Shown here: piece by piece, positions 32,315 through 40,814 of the stretch
How positions within the stretch are numbered: position 1 is the stretch's first letter
How the letters are laid out: every line of letters starts with the position of its first letter
Origin: JBDKTK01 sp039680225
Lineage (GTDB): Bacteria > Desulfobacterota > Syntrophia > Syntrophales > UBA4778
Direction: 5' to 3'
DNA length: 46,776 nt
Assembly: GCA_039680225.1 (NCBI GenBank)
Contig: JBDKTK010000377.1
Span: 1-46,776 of the forward strand
Position numbers and translations under genes: made by a program
Notes under the pieces: generated by a model
Database searches by the model: none
The model's input: the letters and a program-made list of their open reading frames with translations, nothing else
What the model was told of the DNA's origin: nothing

Positions 32315-35300
32315 TTGTTTGAGCTCATAATCAGGACCAGGGATTTTCTTGGAGACCTTTTTTCCCGGGTGTACCTCGGGCGGGATGTCCGCCATCTCGA
32401 GCCCGGTTCCATCGTGTTGTTCCCGCTTCACGCGGACACCCTTTTTTGCGGACTCGCCGGCATCATCACGCTGAAGAAAGCCGGGATGGAACCGGTAAGG
32501 GCACAGAATGCCAAAGAGGCGTCCGCTTTATTTTCCCGGATCAGGAAGTCCGGACTGAAGGAGATTTTTTCCCGCTCGGTCAGCCCCCGGGAATACCTGA
32601 AAGGGCCTGAAGACCTGAATCGCCTGGAGAGGTACGTTTCCCTCTGGAGGCTTGATGACCATTTCCGGGACATCTATTTTGATCCGGCGAAGTCCGGCAT
32701 TCTCAGAAAATTATCAGATGACATAAAGGCGTTCATCCAGGACCAGGAAAGTATCCTGGGGGACAATGCCGCCCGGCTCGCAACGGATGAAATCGAAGTT
32801 GTCAACAGCCGCATAATAGTCCTCAAGGACCTGCAGTGGGGCCTGGAACGGGATATCCTCCAGAACATCGAGAAGGTCTCCGATTTGGCCGGAGATCCGG
32901 CCGGAGCGGAGCAGAACGGTTCGTGGATATCGCCCCAGGCGTTGTCAAAATACAGCCGCATCAATTTTCTCCTGAACTGCATTGACCGGCTGGAGGTGCG
33001 GGGAAGGGATTCGGCGGGGATACAGGTATCGTTCAAAATAGAACAGAAACCGGATAAAGAATCTTCGCTCGACAGCATTATCAAAGTCCTCCAAAAGAAG
33101 AGCCTTTACAACAGTTTCCTGGAGCGCACGGCTGACGGCGATCTGAAGAACGGCAGCATCCATATATGCCGGCAGGGAGACGGGAATTCTGTTTCCTTCG
33201 TTTATAAAACTGCTTCCATAATCGGCGAACTGGGAAGGAATGTCCGGGAGCTGCGCGCCGCGATCCGCTCCGACGCGATATTCCGGCTTTTTGCCGACCT
33301 CGAAATCGAGTTCGACGTATCTTTTGCCCACACGCGCTGGGCCTCGGTGGGCTCCATTACCGAGGAGAACTGCCATCCCGTCAATAACTACACTCTGCAG
33401 CCGGCGCCGCAATCGGGGCCGGTGGCGCCCCCCGGCGGATACTGCGCCGTCCCCTCTTCCGTCAACTTTGACCATGAGGCAGGGGCAACATTCTATCCGG
33501 CCTATGGCGCCGGGAACTGGTGCATCAGTGTGGTCCTCAACGGGGACATAGACAACTATCCCGTGCTGCGGGCCGAATTGGAGAATGAATGCGGGGTCCG
33601 GATAGCGCCCGAACTCACGACTGACACCAAGATCATACCCCTGCAGATTGATAAATACCTGCGCCAGGGGAAAACCTTCCCAGAGGCATTCAGGCTCTCC
33701 CTCAGTGACTTTGACGGCTCGCATGCAATTGCGGCCCTGAGCAACCTTGAGCCGGGAAAGGTCTTCCTTGCCCTGCGCGGCAGCGGCCAGTCCATTTACG
33801 TCGGGTTATGCCCCGACCGGTATATTTTTTCGTCGGAAGTGTACGGACTGGTGGAATCCACTTCCAGCTTCATCAAAATGGACGGGGAAATCGAATCCGT
33901 TCCCGGCGATCCCCATTCGGGCGGCCAGATGTTCATCCTCGACCAGTCCGCGGCCGGCGGCCTCGCCGGGATCAAGGCCCTTTTCTATAACGGCGCCCCC
34001 GTCGAGTTGACGGAAAAAGACATAAAGCACGCGGAGATCACGACCCGCGACATCGACCGCGGCAGCTTTCCCCATTTCTTCCTCAAGGAGATAACCGAGT
34101 CGGCCCATTCGGTGCGGAAAACCCTTTTGGGGAAATACCGGTTGTCCCGCCGGAAGTCCCGCTGGGAATTATCGTTCAACCTCGGCGAGGACATCCTGCC
34201 CGGGAAGATAAGGGAGCGGCTCCTGTCGGGCACAATCCGCAATATCATTGTTATCGGGCACGGGACTGCGGCCGTTGCGGGCTCGGCGATAGCCGACGGC
34301 CTCGCAAGGTTCCTGCAGGAAGGCCAATCCAGCGCCCGGATCAAGGTCGAGTCAAAAAGGGCATCGGAGTTGAGCGGGTTTTTCATGGAAAACGACCTCG
34401 CGAACACCCTGATCATCCCGGTAACGCAATCGGGAACCACGACGGACACGAACCGCGCCGTTGCCATGGCGGTGGAGCGCGGCGCTTCCGTCATCGCCAT
34501 AGTGAACCGCAGGCAATCGGACATCACCCACAAGGCCGACGGCGTCTTCTACACCAGCGACGGCCGGGACATTGAAATGTCGGTGGCTTCGACCAAGGCG
34601 TTCTATTCACAGATAGTGGCGGGACACGTCCTGGGATTGGGAATTGCAAAGCTGTTGGGATCGCTTTCCGACGACACGATCGCCGACGAACTGCTCCGTC
34701 TCGAGCAGATACCGGAAATAATGGGGCGCGTCCTGCTCAAGCAGGATGAAATCCGCCGGTCCGTGGAGAAAACCGCCAAGCAGAAAAAATACTGGGCCGT
34801 GGTCGGCAGCGGGCCCAATAAGGCGGCCGCCGACGAGATCCGGATCAAGTTGAGCGAGCTGTGCTACAAGACAATCTCTTCGGACGTGATCGAGGACAAG
34901 AAACACATCGACCTTTCTTCGGAGCCCCTGATCCTGGTCTGCGCCGCCGGGAACCCCGAATCAGTCCTGGGGGACATCGTCAAAGACGTCGCCATTTTCA
35001 AGGCGCACAAGGCGGCCGTCGTGGTCTTCGCCGACGAGGGCGAAGACAGGTTCAATTCCATCGCAGATGCGGTCATAACCCTGCCCCGGACGGACCCGCC
35101 CCTTTCGGTCATCCTCAACACGATGGCGGGGCACCTCTGGGGATACTACGCGGCCCGCGCCATCGACGAGGACGCGGGCTTCTTCCAGGAATTCAGGGGC
35201 AGGCTGAACGTTGAGATGGTCCGCCACGAGAGGGACCATCTTTCCCTGTTCGAGCGGCTCGTGGACAGGGGGGTATACCGCGTGATCGAAGACTTTACCT

Positions 35301-36178
35301 CCCGGTTCAATGAAAAGAGGTCCGGCGGGACATTCTCCCTGACTAATGTGAAGACAATATCCGATATCGCCCTGCTGCTGAAATATGCGGAGGCCAAACT
35401 GCCCATTGAGGATTTCTGGACCGAGTTCAAGACCGACCTTTCGCCTCTCGATCACCTTAACATCTCAATCGGCCAGGCCATCGACGAACTCTCGCGCCCG
35501 ATTGACGCCATCCGGCACCAGGCAAAGACGGTCACGGTCGGCACCAGCCGCAAGGAAGAGTTCCTGCGGGGCATCATTTTCGAGCTGCTCGGCAGCCTCG
35601 ATTTTTCCGCCCGGAACCTTACGGGGAAAAATATGTTTTCCCTGGGGCGTATTCAAAAGGCAATTGCGAGGATAAAGGGATATACCCTTTACGGAGTCAA
35701 CGGCCTTGATGCCGAGGGCAAGCCCACGGAATCATCGACAATAGTCGTAAAGCTCAGGGGCGGCGTATCCCTGAACATGAAGTCCCGGGCCGAAAAGCAG
35801 GGGGCGCTGCTCGGGACCAAGAACATGATCGTCAGGACAGGGCATATTTACATCGGCGCCGGCAAAACGGACCGGGCCCCCATTGTCATTATCCCGATGG
35901 TGCGGGACGGGAAATTCATCAGGGAGCTGCTGCTGGTCCATGTCGAATATAACGACGCCCTGTCGATCGATGATAAGAAAGACGTCCTGGGCTACCGCTA
36001 TCATGACATCCGCAATCTCCTGACCGAGTACAACCTGCCCTGGAACGACAATTATCTTGATGGGATCTCCACGGGCTTCCTCCTCGCGGAAACAATTGAA
36101 ACAATAGTGTCGGAAATCAGAAAAGGCCTTAATGGGTCTAACACCGGAAATATACTGACAATAAAACCCGCCCAATAA
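32315..36178 (+). CDS. Very large GlmS-like protein (class II glutamine amidotransferase + SIS domains, 1287 aa)
   Basis: TTG start with AAGGA about 8 nt upstream. GlmS-type parts in order: candidate nucleophile Cys45 in LFCGLAGII; an inserted region (about 55-225); RGRDSAGIQ (about 229); HTRWAS with His339; oxyanion-hole NGD at 409-411; TDTKII; then SIS domains from about 645 (IGHGTAAVAGSA, VTQSGTTTDTN, ASTKAFYSQI). From about 965 to the end are about 320 residues with no recognised domain. GlmS is normally about 600 residues with Cys at position 2, exposed as Cys1. Here either 44 residues are cleaved off or the amidotransferase is inactive. Likely amino-sugar role, given the beta-helix gene upstream. 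Confidence 0.8.
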   Translation: MFELIIRTRDFLGDLFSRVYLGRDVRHLEPGSIVLFPLHADTLFCGLAGIITLKKAGMEPVRAQNAKEASALFSRIRKSGLKEIFSRSVSPREYLKGPEDLNRLERYVSLWRLDDHFRDIYFDPAKSGILRKLSDDIKAFIQDQESILGDNAARLATDEIEVVNSRIIVLKDLQWGLERDILQNIEKVSDLAGDPAGAEQNGSWISPQALSKYSRINFLLNCIDRLEVRGRDSAGIQVSFKIEQKPDKESSLDSIIKVLQKKSLYNSFLERTADGDLKNGSIHICRQGDGNSVSFVYKTASIIGELGRNVRELRAAIRSDAIFRLFADLEIEFDVSFAHTRWASVGSITEENCHPVNNYTLQPAPQSGPVAPPGGYCAVPSSVNFDHEAGATFYPAYGAGNWCISVVLNGDIDNYPVLRAELENECGVRIAPELTTDTKIIPLQIDKYLRQGKTFPEAFRLSLSDFDGSHAIAALSNLEPGKVFLALRGSGQSIYVGLCPDRYIFSSEVYGLVESTSSFIKMDGEIESVPGDPHSGGQMFILDQSAAGGLAGIKALFYNGAPVELTEKDIKHAEITTRDIDRGSFPHFFLKEITESAHSVRKTLLGKYRLSRRKSRWELSFNLGEDILPGKIRERLLSGTIRNIIVIGHGTAAVAGSAIADGLARFLQEGQSSARIKVESKRASELSGFFMENDLANTLIIPVTQSGTTTDTNRAVAMAVERGASVIAIVNRRQSDITHKADGVFYTSDGRDIEMSVASTKAFYSQIVAGHVLGLGIAKLLGSLSDDTIADELLRLEQIPEIMGRVLLKQDEIRRSVEKTAKQKKYWAVVGSGPNKAAADEIRIKLSELCYKTISSDVIEDKKHIDLSSEPLILVCAAGNPESVLGDIVKDVAIFKAHKAAVVVFADEGEDRFNSIADAVITLPRTDPPLSVILNTMAGHLWGYYAARAIDEDAGFFQEFRGRLNVEMVRHERDHLSLFERLVDRGVYRVIEDFTSRFNEKRSGGTFSLTNVKTISDIALLLKYAEAKLPIEDFWTEFKTDLSPLDHLNISIGQAIDELSRPIDAIRHQAKTVTVGTSRKEEFLRGIIFELLGSLDFSARNLTGKNMFSLGRIQKAIARIKGYTLYGVNGLDAEGKPTESSTIVVKLRGGVSLNMKSRAEKQGALLGTKNMIVRTGHIYIGAGKTDRAPIVIIPMVRDGKFIRELLLVHVEYNDALSIDDKKDVLGYRYHDIRNLLTEYNLPWNDNYLDGISTGFLLAETIETIVSEIRKGLNGSNTGNILTIKPAQ

Positions 36179-36243
36179 TTCTACTTTCAAAATTCACCCT
36201 TTTGGGATATAGGAGCAGCGAAAATTTCTGTAGGTAAAATCAT

Positions 36244-37776
36244 ATGATAGCAATCCTGGACTTCGGGTCCCAGTACAACCAACTCATAGCCCGGAGGGTC
36301 CGCGAATGCCGAGTTTACTGCGAGATCCTTCCCCACACCATATCCCCCTCTGAACTGAAAGAAAAAAAGCCCCGGGGGATAATCCTCTCCGGGGGACCGG
36401 CCAGCATTTTTGATGAGGGCGTCCCGGTCTGCGACAAGGGGCTGTTCAAGCTCGGCGTTCCCGTCCTGGGCATCTGCTACGGCATGCAGCTCATGGCCCA
36501 TCAGCTCGGGGGAAAAGTGACGAAGTCGAGTTTGAGGGAATACGGCAAGGCGATGCTCGACATCAATGCCCCCGATTCGCTTCTGTTCAAGGGCCTCAAA
36601 GCCAGCCAGCAGATCTGGATGAGCCATGGCGATCACATAACCAGGATACCCAAAGGGTTTAAAATATCAGGCTCGACTTCGAATTGCGCCTCGGCCGCGA
36701 TGGAAAACCCGGCGGAGAAACTCTACGGAGTGCAGTTCCATCCGGAAGTCACCCACACGGTCCACGGCGTGACCATCCTCCGGAATTTCCTTTTCCGGAT
36801 TGCGGGCTGCAAACCGGACTGGACCATGGGGTCTTTCATCGAGGAAGAGATTCGGAAGATCCGGGCGCAGGTCGGGGACGGCCGCGTACTGTGCGCGCTC
36901 TCCGGCGGCGTGGATTCATCCGTGCTGGCAGTGCTGATCCATAAGGCGATCGGGGAAAGGCTCGTCTCCATCTTTGTCGATAACGGGCTGCTGCGGCAGG
37001 GCGAGGTCGAAGAAGTCACAGAGACATTCCGCGACCGCTACAATCTGAATTTCCGCGTGATCCATGCCCGCGACAGGTTCCTGAACAAATTGAAGGGCGT
37101 TACGGACCCGGAGAGGAAACGCAAGATCATCGGCACGGAGTTCATCCGGGTCTTTGAGGAAGAAGCCAAGAAGCTGGGCGAGATAAAGTTCCTGGCGCAG
37201 GGTACGCTCTATCCCGATGTCATCGAAAGCCAGTCGTCATTCGGCGGGCCGTCGGCCGTGATCAAGAGCCACCATAATGTCGGCGGGCTCCCGGCGCGGC
37301 TCAAGATGAAACTGATCGAACCCCTGCGCGTCCTGTTCAAGGATGAAGTACGGGAACTCGGCCACGAGCTGGGCCTGCCGGAAGAGATCGTCTGGCGCCA
37401 TCCGTTCCCCGGCCCCGGCATCGCCGTGCGGATCCTGGGACAGGTGACGAAGGCGAACGTCGAATTGGTCCAGAAAGCGGATGCGATTGTCCGCCACGAG
37501 ATCCAAAAAGCCGGCTGGTTCCAGGATGTCTGGCAGGAATTTGCCGTCCTGCTCCCCGTCAAGACGGTGGGCGTGATGGGCGACGGCAGGACCTATGAAA
37601 ATGTCATTGCCGTCCGGGCGATCTCCAGCCGCGACGGGATGACGGCCGACTGGGTCAAGCTGCCCTACGAAGTGCTGGAGTCGATCTCCAGCCGGATAGT
37701 CAACGAGGTAAAAGGGGTCAACAGGGTCGTTTACGACATCAGCACGAAACCGCCCAGCACCATCGAATGGGAGTAA
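36244..37776 (+). CDS. guaA: GMP synthase (glutamine-hydrolysing)
   Basis: Converts XMP to GMP. 510 residues: GATase class I domain (ILDFGSQYNQLIARRVRE, in part; nucleophile Cys78 in GICYGMQ; HPEVTHT), ATP-PPase domain with P-loop SGGVDSS at about 220, and the dimerisation domain ending VNRVVYDISTKPPSTIEWE. Full length. pyrG follows after 15 nt on the same strand, so the two nucleotide amidotransferase genes probably share a transcript. Confidence 0.97.
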   Translation: MIAILDFGSQYNQLIARRVRECRVYCEILPHTISPSELKEKKPRGIILSGGPASIFDEGVPVCDKGLFKLGVPVLGICYGMQLMAHQLGGKVTKSSLREYGKAMLDINAPDSLLFKGLKASQQIWMSHGDHITRIPKGFKISGSTSNCASAAMENPAEKLYGVQFHPEVTHTVHGVTILRNFLFRIAGCKPDWTMGSFIEEEIRKIRAQVGDGRVLCALSGGVDSSVLAVLIHKAIGERLVSIFVDNGLLRQGEVEEVTETFRDRYNLNFRVIHARDRFLNKLKGVTDPERKRKIIGTEFIRVFEEEAKKLGEIKFLAQGTLYPDVIESQSSFGGPSAVIKSHHNVGGLPARLKMKLIEPLRVLFKDEVRELGHELGLPEEIVWRHPFPGPGIAVRILGQVTKANVELVQKADAIVRHEIQKAGWFQDVWQEFAVLLPVKTVGVMGDGRTYENVIAVRAISSRDGMTADWVKLPYEVLESISSRIVNEVKGVNRVVYDISTKPPSTIEWE

Positions 37777-37791
37777 TGAACAGGAGCTAGA

Positions 37792-39399
37792 ATGCGAACT
37801 AAATTCATATTCGTCACGGGCGGGGTCCTTTCCTCTTTAGGCAAGGGGCTGGCTGCGGCTTCGATCGGTTCCCTGCTGGAAGCAAGGGGGCTCAAAGTCT
37901 CGAACCAGAAGCTTGATCCCTATATCAACGTCGACCCCGGGACCATGAACCCTTTCCAGCACGGAGAGGTCTTCGTGACCGACGACGGCGCGGAGACCGA
38001 TCTCGACCTCGGCCATTACGAGCGCTTCACCAGCACCCGCATGGGCAAGGCAAATAACCTCACCACGGGCCAAGTCTACTACTCCGTGATCACAAAGGAA
38101 AGAAGGGGAGATTACCTGGTCGGGACGGTCCAGGTCATTCCCCATATCACGAACGAGATAAAGGAATACATAAGCCGTGCTGCCGGGGACACCGATGTCG
38201 CCATCGTGGAAATCGGCGGGACGGTGGGCGATATCGAGAGCCTGCCTTTTCTCGAAGCCGTCCGGCAGTTCCGCAACGAGGTGGGACGCGATAATGCCAT
38301 CTTCATCCACCTCACCTGGGTGCCGTTCATCAAGACGGCCGGGGAGGTAAAGACAAAGCCGACCCAGCACAGCGTCGCGGCCTTGCGGCAGATCGGTATC
38401 CAGCCGGACATCCTGCTTTGCCGGACCGAAAACTTCCTCTCCAGCGACATCAAAGCGAAGATATCCCTGTTCTGCAACGTGGAAGTGGATGCGGTCTTTA
38501 CTGCCAAGGACGTCAGCTGCATTTACGAAGTGCCGCTGTTCTTCCACGAGGAAGGCCTCGACCAGATGATCGTTAACCTCCTCAATATCTGGACGGGCCA
38601 GCCCCGCCTTGGCGATTGGGAAGAGGTCGTGAACAGGCTCAAGAACCCCTCCCGGGAAGTGACTATCGCGATTGTCGGCAAATACGTGAACCTGATCGAT
38701 TCCTATAAGAGCCTCAACGAGGCCCTGGTGCACGGCGGCATTCCCAACGACTCCCGGGTGAAACTCCGGTTCGTCGATTCCGAAAAGATCGAGAAAGAGG
38801 GCATAACCGACCAGTTTGAGGGGATCGGGGGAATTCTCGTCCCCGGCGGTTTCGGGACCCGGGGAATCGAAGGGATGGTCAAAGCGATCGAATATGCCCG
38901 GGTGAACCGGGTGCCCTATTTCGGGATCTGCCTCGGCATGCAGACTGCAGTGATTGAATATGCCCGCAACATCTGCAAGCTCGATAAGGCCAACAGCACG
39001 GAATTCGACCCGGTGACGCCTTTCCCGGTCATAGACCTGCTCCCCGAACAGCGCAACGTGGAGCACAAGGGGGCTTCCATGCGTCTGGGGTCCTATCCCT
39101 GCATCCTGGAAAACGCCTCGTTTGCCTATGAAGCCTACTGCGAGCGCGATATCAACGAGAGGCACCGCCATCGCTTCGAGGTCAATAACGATTTCCGCGA
39201 CGCGCTGAAGAAAAACGGCCTGCATATCAGCGGCACCTCGCCTGACGGCAGGCTTGTCGAAATAGTAGAGATCAAAGACCACCCATGGTTCCTGGGCTGC
39301 CAGTTCCACCCCGAGTTCAAGTCAAGCCCGCGCCGGCCCCATCCGCTCTTTGCCAGGTTCATCGAGGCGTCGGTCAAGCACCAGGAGCAAAAAAGATGA
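37792..39399 (+). CDS. pyrG: CTP synthase
   Basis: Aminates UTP to CTP with glutamine. 535 residues: N-terminal synthetase domain (FIFVTGGVLSSLGKGLAAAS, PYINVDPGTMNPFQHGEVFV, DLDLGHYERF) and C-terminal class I GATase domain with nucleophile in GICLGMQ and the HPEF block. AGGAG lies 5 nt before the ATG. Its TGA overlaps the ATG of a small downstream gene. Confidence 0.97.
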   Translation: MRTKFIFVTGGVLSSLGKGLAAASIGSLLEARGLKVSNQKLDPYINVDPGTMNPFQHGEVFVTDDGAETDLDLGHYERFTSTRMGKANNLTTGQVYYSVITKERRGDYLVGTVQVIPHITNEIKEYISRAAGDTDVAIVEIGGTVGDIESLPFLEAVRQFRNEVGRDNAIFIHLTWVPFIKTAGEVKTKPTQHSVAALRQIGIQPDILLCRTENFLSSDIKAKISLFCNVEVDAVFTAKDVSCIYEVPLFFHEEGLDQMIVNLLNIWTGQPRLGDWEEVVNRLKNPSREVTIAIVGKYVNLIDSYKSLNEALVHGGIPNDSRVKLRFVDSEKIEKEGITDQFEGIGGILVPGGFGTRGIEGMVKAIEYARVNRVPYFGICLGMQTAVIEYARNICKLDKANSTEFDPVTPFPVIDLLPEQRNVEHKGASMRLGSYPCILENASFAYEAYCERDINERHRHRFEVNNDFRDALKKNGLHISGTSPDGRLVEIVEIKDHPWFLGCQFHPEFKSSPRRPHPLFARFIEASVKHQEQKR

Positions 39400-39620
39400 T
39401 TTACATCTTCCGTTCATGTGCCGGCACTTTCACGATATTGCCGGACGACCAGAACCCCGGCATGTACCAGCTTTGCCTCGGCGGGATGTGGCTCGGCTCA
39501 TACGAGACGGCGGAAAAGGCCGCCGAGAGCATCCCCTGCAAACAGACCGGCTGGTTGGACTGGGACAGCCGGGGCAGTCAGGATTGTCCGCAATCCCTGC
39601 AAGACTGGGATAAGGAATAA
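39396..39620 (+). CDS. Small hypothetical protein coupled to pyrG (74 aa)
   Basis: Starts at ATG 39396 inside the pyrG stop (ATGA), with AGGAG 8 nt upstream within pyrG. The protein begins MIYIFRSCAGTFTILPDDQN and contains LGSYETAEKAAESI and QTGWLDWD, a pattern I associate with small uncharacterised proteobacterial proteins having an LGSY..P..AA..V...TGW..WD motif. Function unknown. Translational coupling implies expression with pyrG. Confidence 0.6.
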   Translation: MIYIFRSCAGTFTILPDDQNPGMYQLCLGGMWLGSYETAEKAAESIPCKQTGWLDWDSRGSQDCPQSLQDWDKE

Positions 39621-39721
39621 TCAAATTTTATTTTCCTTGTCTGGCCCGGCCAATTTAGTATATACAAAGGTACGGCGTTCAGTTGAGCTTGCTTTTCTAA
39701 AACTCGTACCAGGGCCAGAAT

Positions 39722-40444
39722 ATGAAGAATGCCTCCGACTTCCTGCACCAGCTTCAAAACGACTCTGTATTCATAAAGAATGCAAAAGCCTGTAATTCCG
39801 ACGAGGAACGCAGAAGCCTGCTCGTGAAGGAGGCTTTCGCATTCACCCCGGAAGAACTGGATGCGGCAGTCAAATGCCTGTCCTTTTTTGACCAGGGGAA
39901 AAAGTCCAAAAGCAACGGGAACTCGAGGAAATCAAAAAGGTATGACGTATTCCTCGGCATCTCGGAACTCGACGGCAAGCCCGTCAACCAGGCCGTCATG
40001 GTCGACATCAGCTCATGGGGCGCCAAGATAGAATCTCAATTCCCCCTCAAGCCCGACAGCACAGTGGAATTCACCATCTCCCTGAAAGGAGATAAAGGCA
40101 GCGTCCAGCAATACCGCCTCGCCGGAAAGGTATTATGGGCCAGCCAGGCGCCCATTTCCAAGCGCAACCAGGCAGGCCTGCGCTTTCATAACTCGCTCGA
40201 CCAGCTCCAGGACCAGGGCAAACTCTCCCTGGAAAAACTCCAGACCTCGATCAACAGCCGTCACAGGGACATCGCGGAAAAAGAATTCCTGAGCGTCAGG
40301 GAATTCGCGGACATGGTAGGGGTCCACTGGTTCACAGTCTGGCGCTGGACCGTCGAGAGGCGCATCCAGTTCAAACAGGTCAAAACCGGCTGCAAGATCC
40401 TCATCCCCAAGTCCGAGCTGGTGCAGTTCCAGCACGCCAGTTGA
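39722..40444 (+). CDS. Nif11-like / PilZ / HTH three-domain protein
   Basis: 240 residues. Residues about 4-50 fit the Nif11 leader-like domain (DFLHQLQNDSVFIKNAK, then EAFAFTPEELDAAVK). Residues about 67-165 are a PilZ domain with both cyclic-di-GMP contacts present: R69-KSK-R73 and D95-ISSW-G100. Residues about 183-238 are an excisionase/MerR-type helix-turn-helix (LSVREFADMVGVHWFTVWRW, then CKILIPKSELVQF). It should bind c-di-GMP and DNA, so a c-di-GMP-responsive regulator is inferred. The Nif11 part, usually seen alone or as a peptide leader, is out of place. Shine-Dalgarno is weak. It stands between pyrG and a small unknown gene. Confidence 0.8.
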   Translation: MKNASDFLHQLQNDSVFIKNAKACNSDEERRSLLVKEAFAFTPEELDAAVKCLSFFDQGKKSKSNGNSRKSKRYDVFLGISELDGKPVNQAVMVDISSWGAKIESQFPLKPDSTVEFTISLKGDKGSVQQYRLAGKVLWASQAPISKRNQAGLRFHNSLDQLQDQGKLSLEKLQTSINSRHRDIAEKEFLSVREFADMVGVHWFTVWRWTVERRIQFKQVKTGCKILIPKSELVQFQHAS

Positions 40445-40503
40445 CGCGGCAGACCGCCTCTGTTAATTTATCCCCGTTAATTTAGCTCTAGGAAAGGATT
40501 GCC

Positions 40504-40749
40504 TTGCTGAGCATGGAAGTGGTGACGTCCGTTTCTGCGGACGAAGCAATCCGGATGCTGAAAACATTTTTCCTCGGCGAAGGCCTCGACCTCGTGAGCG
40601 AAAAGGCGGACTACCTGCGTTTTGAAGGCGCCGGCGGCTTTGTGGAAGCGGGGTTGTGTCCGGACGGCGATACATTGAGGCTGAGCATTTTCACCCGGGA
40701 GTGGGATTACCAGGTAAAAAGATTTTTAACGACGCTCCCCATAATTTGA
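40504..40749 (+). CDS. Small hypothetical protein (81 aa)
   Basis: No family recognised. Alpha-beta pattern: VVTSVSADEAIRMLKTFFLG helix, DYLRFEGAGGFVEAGL and LRLSIFTREW strands, closing helix QVKRFLTTLP. TTG start at 40504 with AGGAAAGG about 6 nt upstream; an ATG three codons later is also possible but badly spaced. It may be co-transcribed with the Nif11-PilZ-HTH gene. Confidence 0.5.
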   Translation: MLSMEVVTSVSADEAIRMLKTFFLGEGLDLVSEKADYLRFEGAGGFVEAGLCPDGDTLRLSIFTREWDYQVKRFLTTLPII

Positions 40750-40788
40750 GCAAATCCCCCTAAAGAGGGGTATAAATCTGCAGACTAC

Positions 40789-40808
40789 AGGGCCTGCCCT
40801 TTTTTCGT
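40789..40808 (+). terminator. Short hairpin with T-run just before dinB
   Basis: AGGGC-CT-GCCCT followed by TTTTTCG; a short stem, so weak. It ends only 7 nt before the dinB ATG, which has no Shine-Dalgarno. Confidence 0.35.
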
Positions 40809-40814
40809 TTTTCC

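Noticed and set aside
37837..39309. 490-codon open frame on the minus strand opposite pyrG
   Set aside because: It is the codon-phase shadow of pyrG: no Shine-Dalgarno and no family features, while the plus strand has all CTP synthase motifs.
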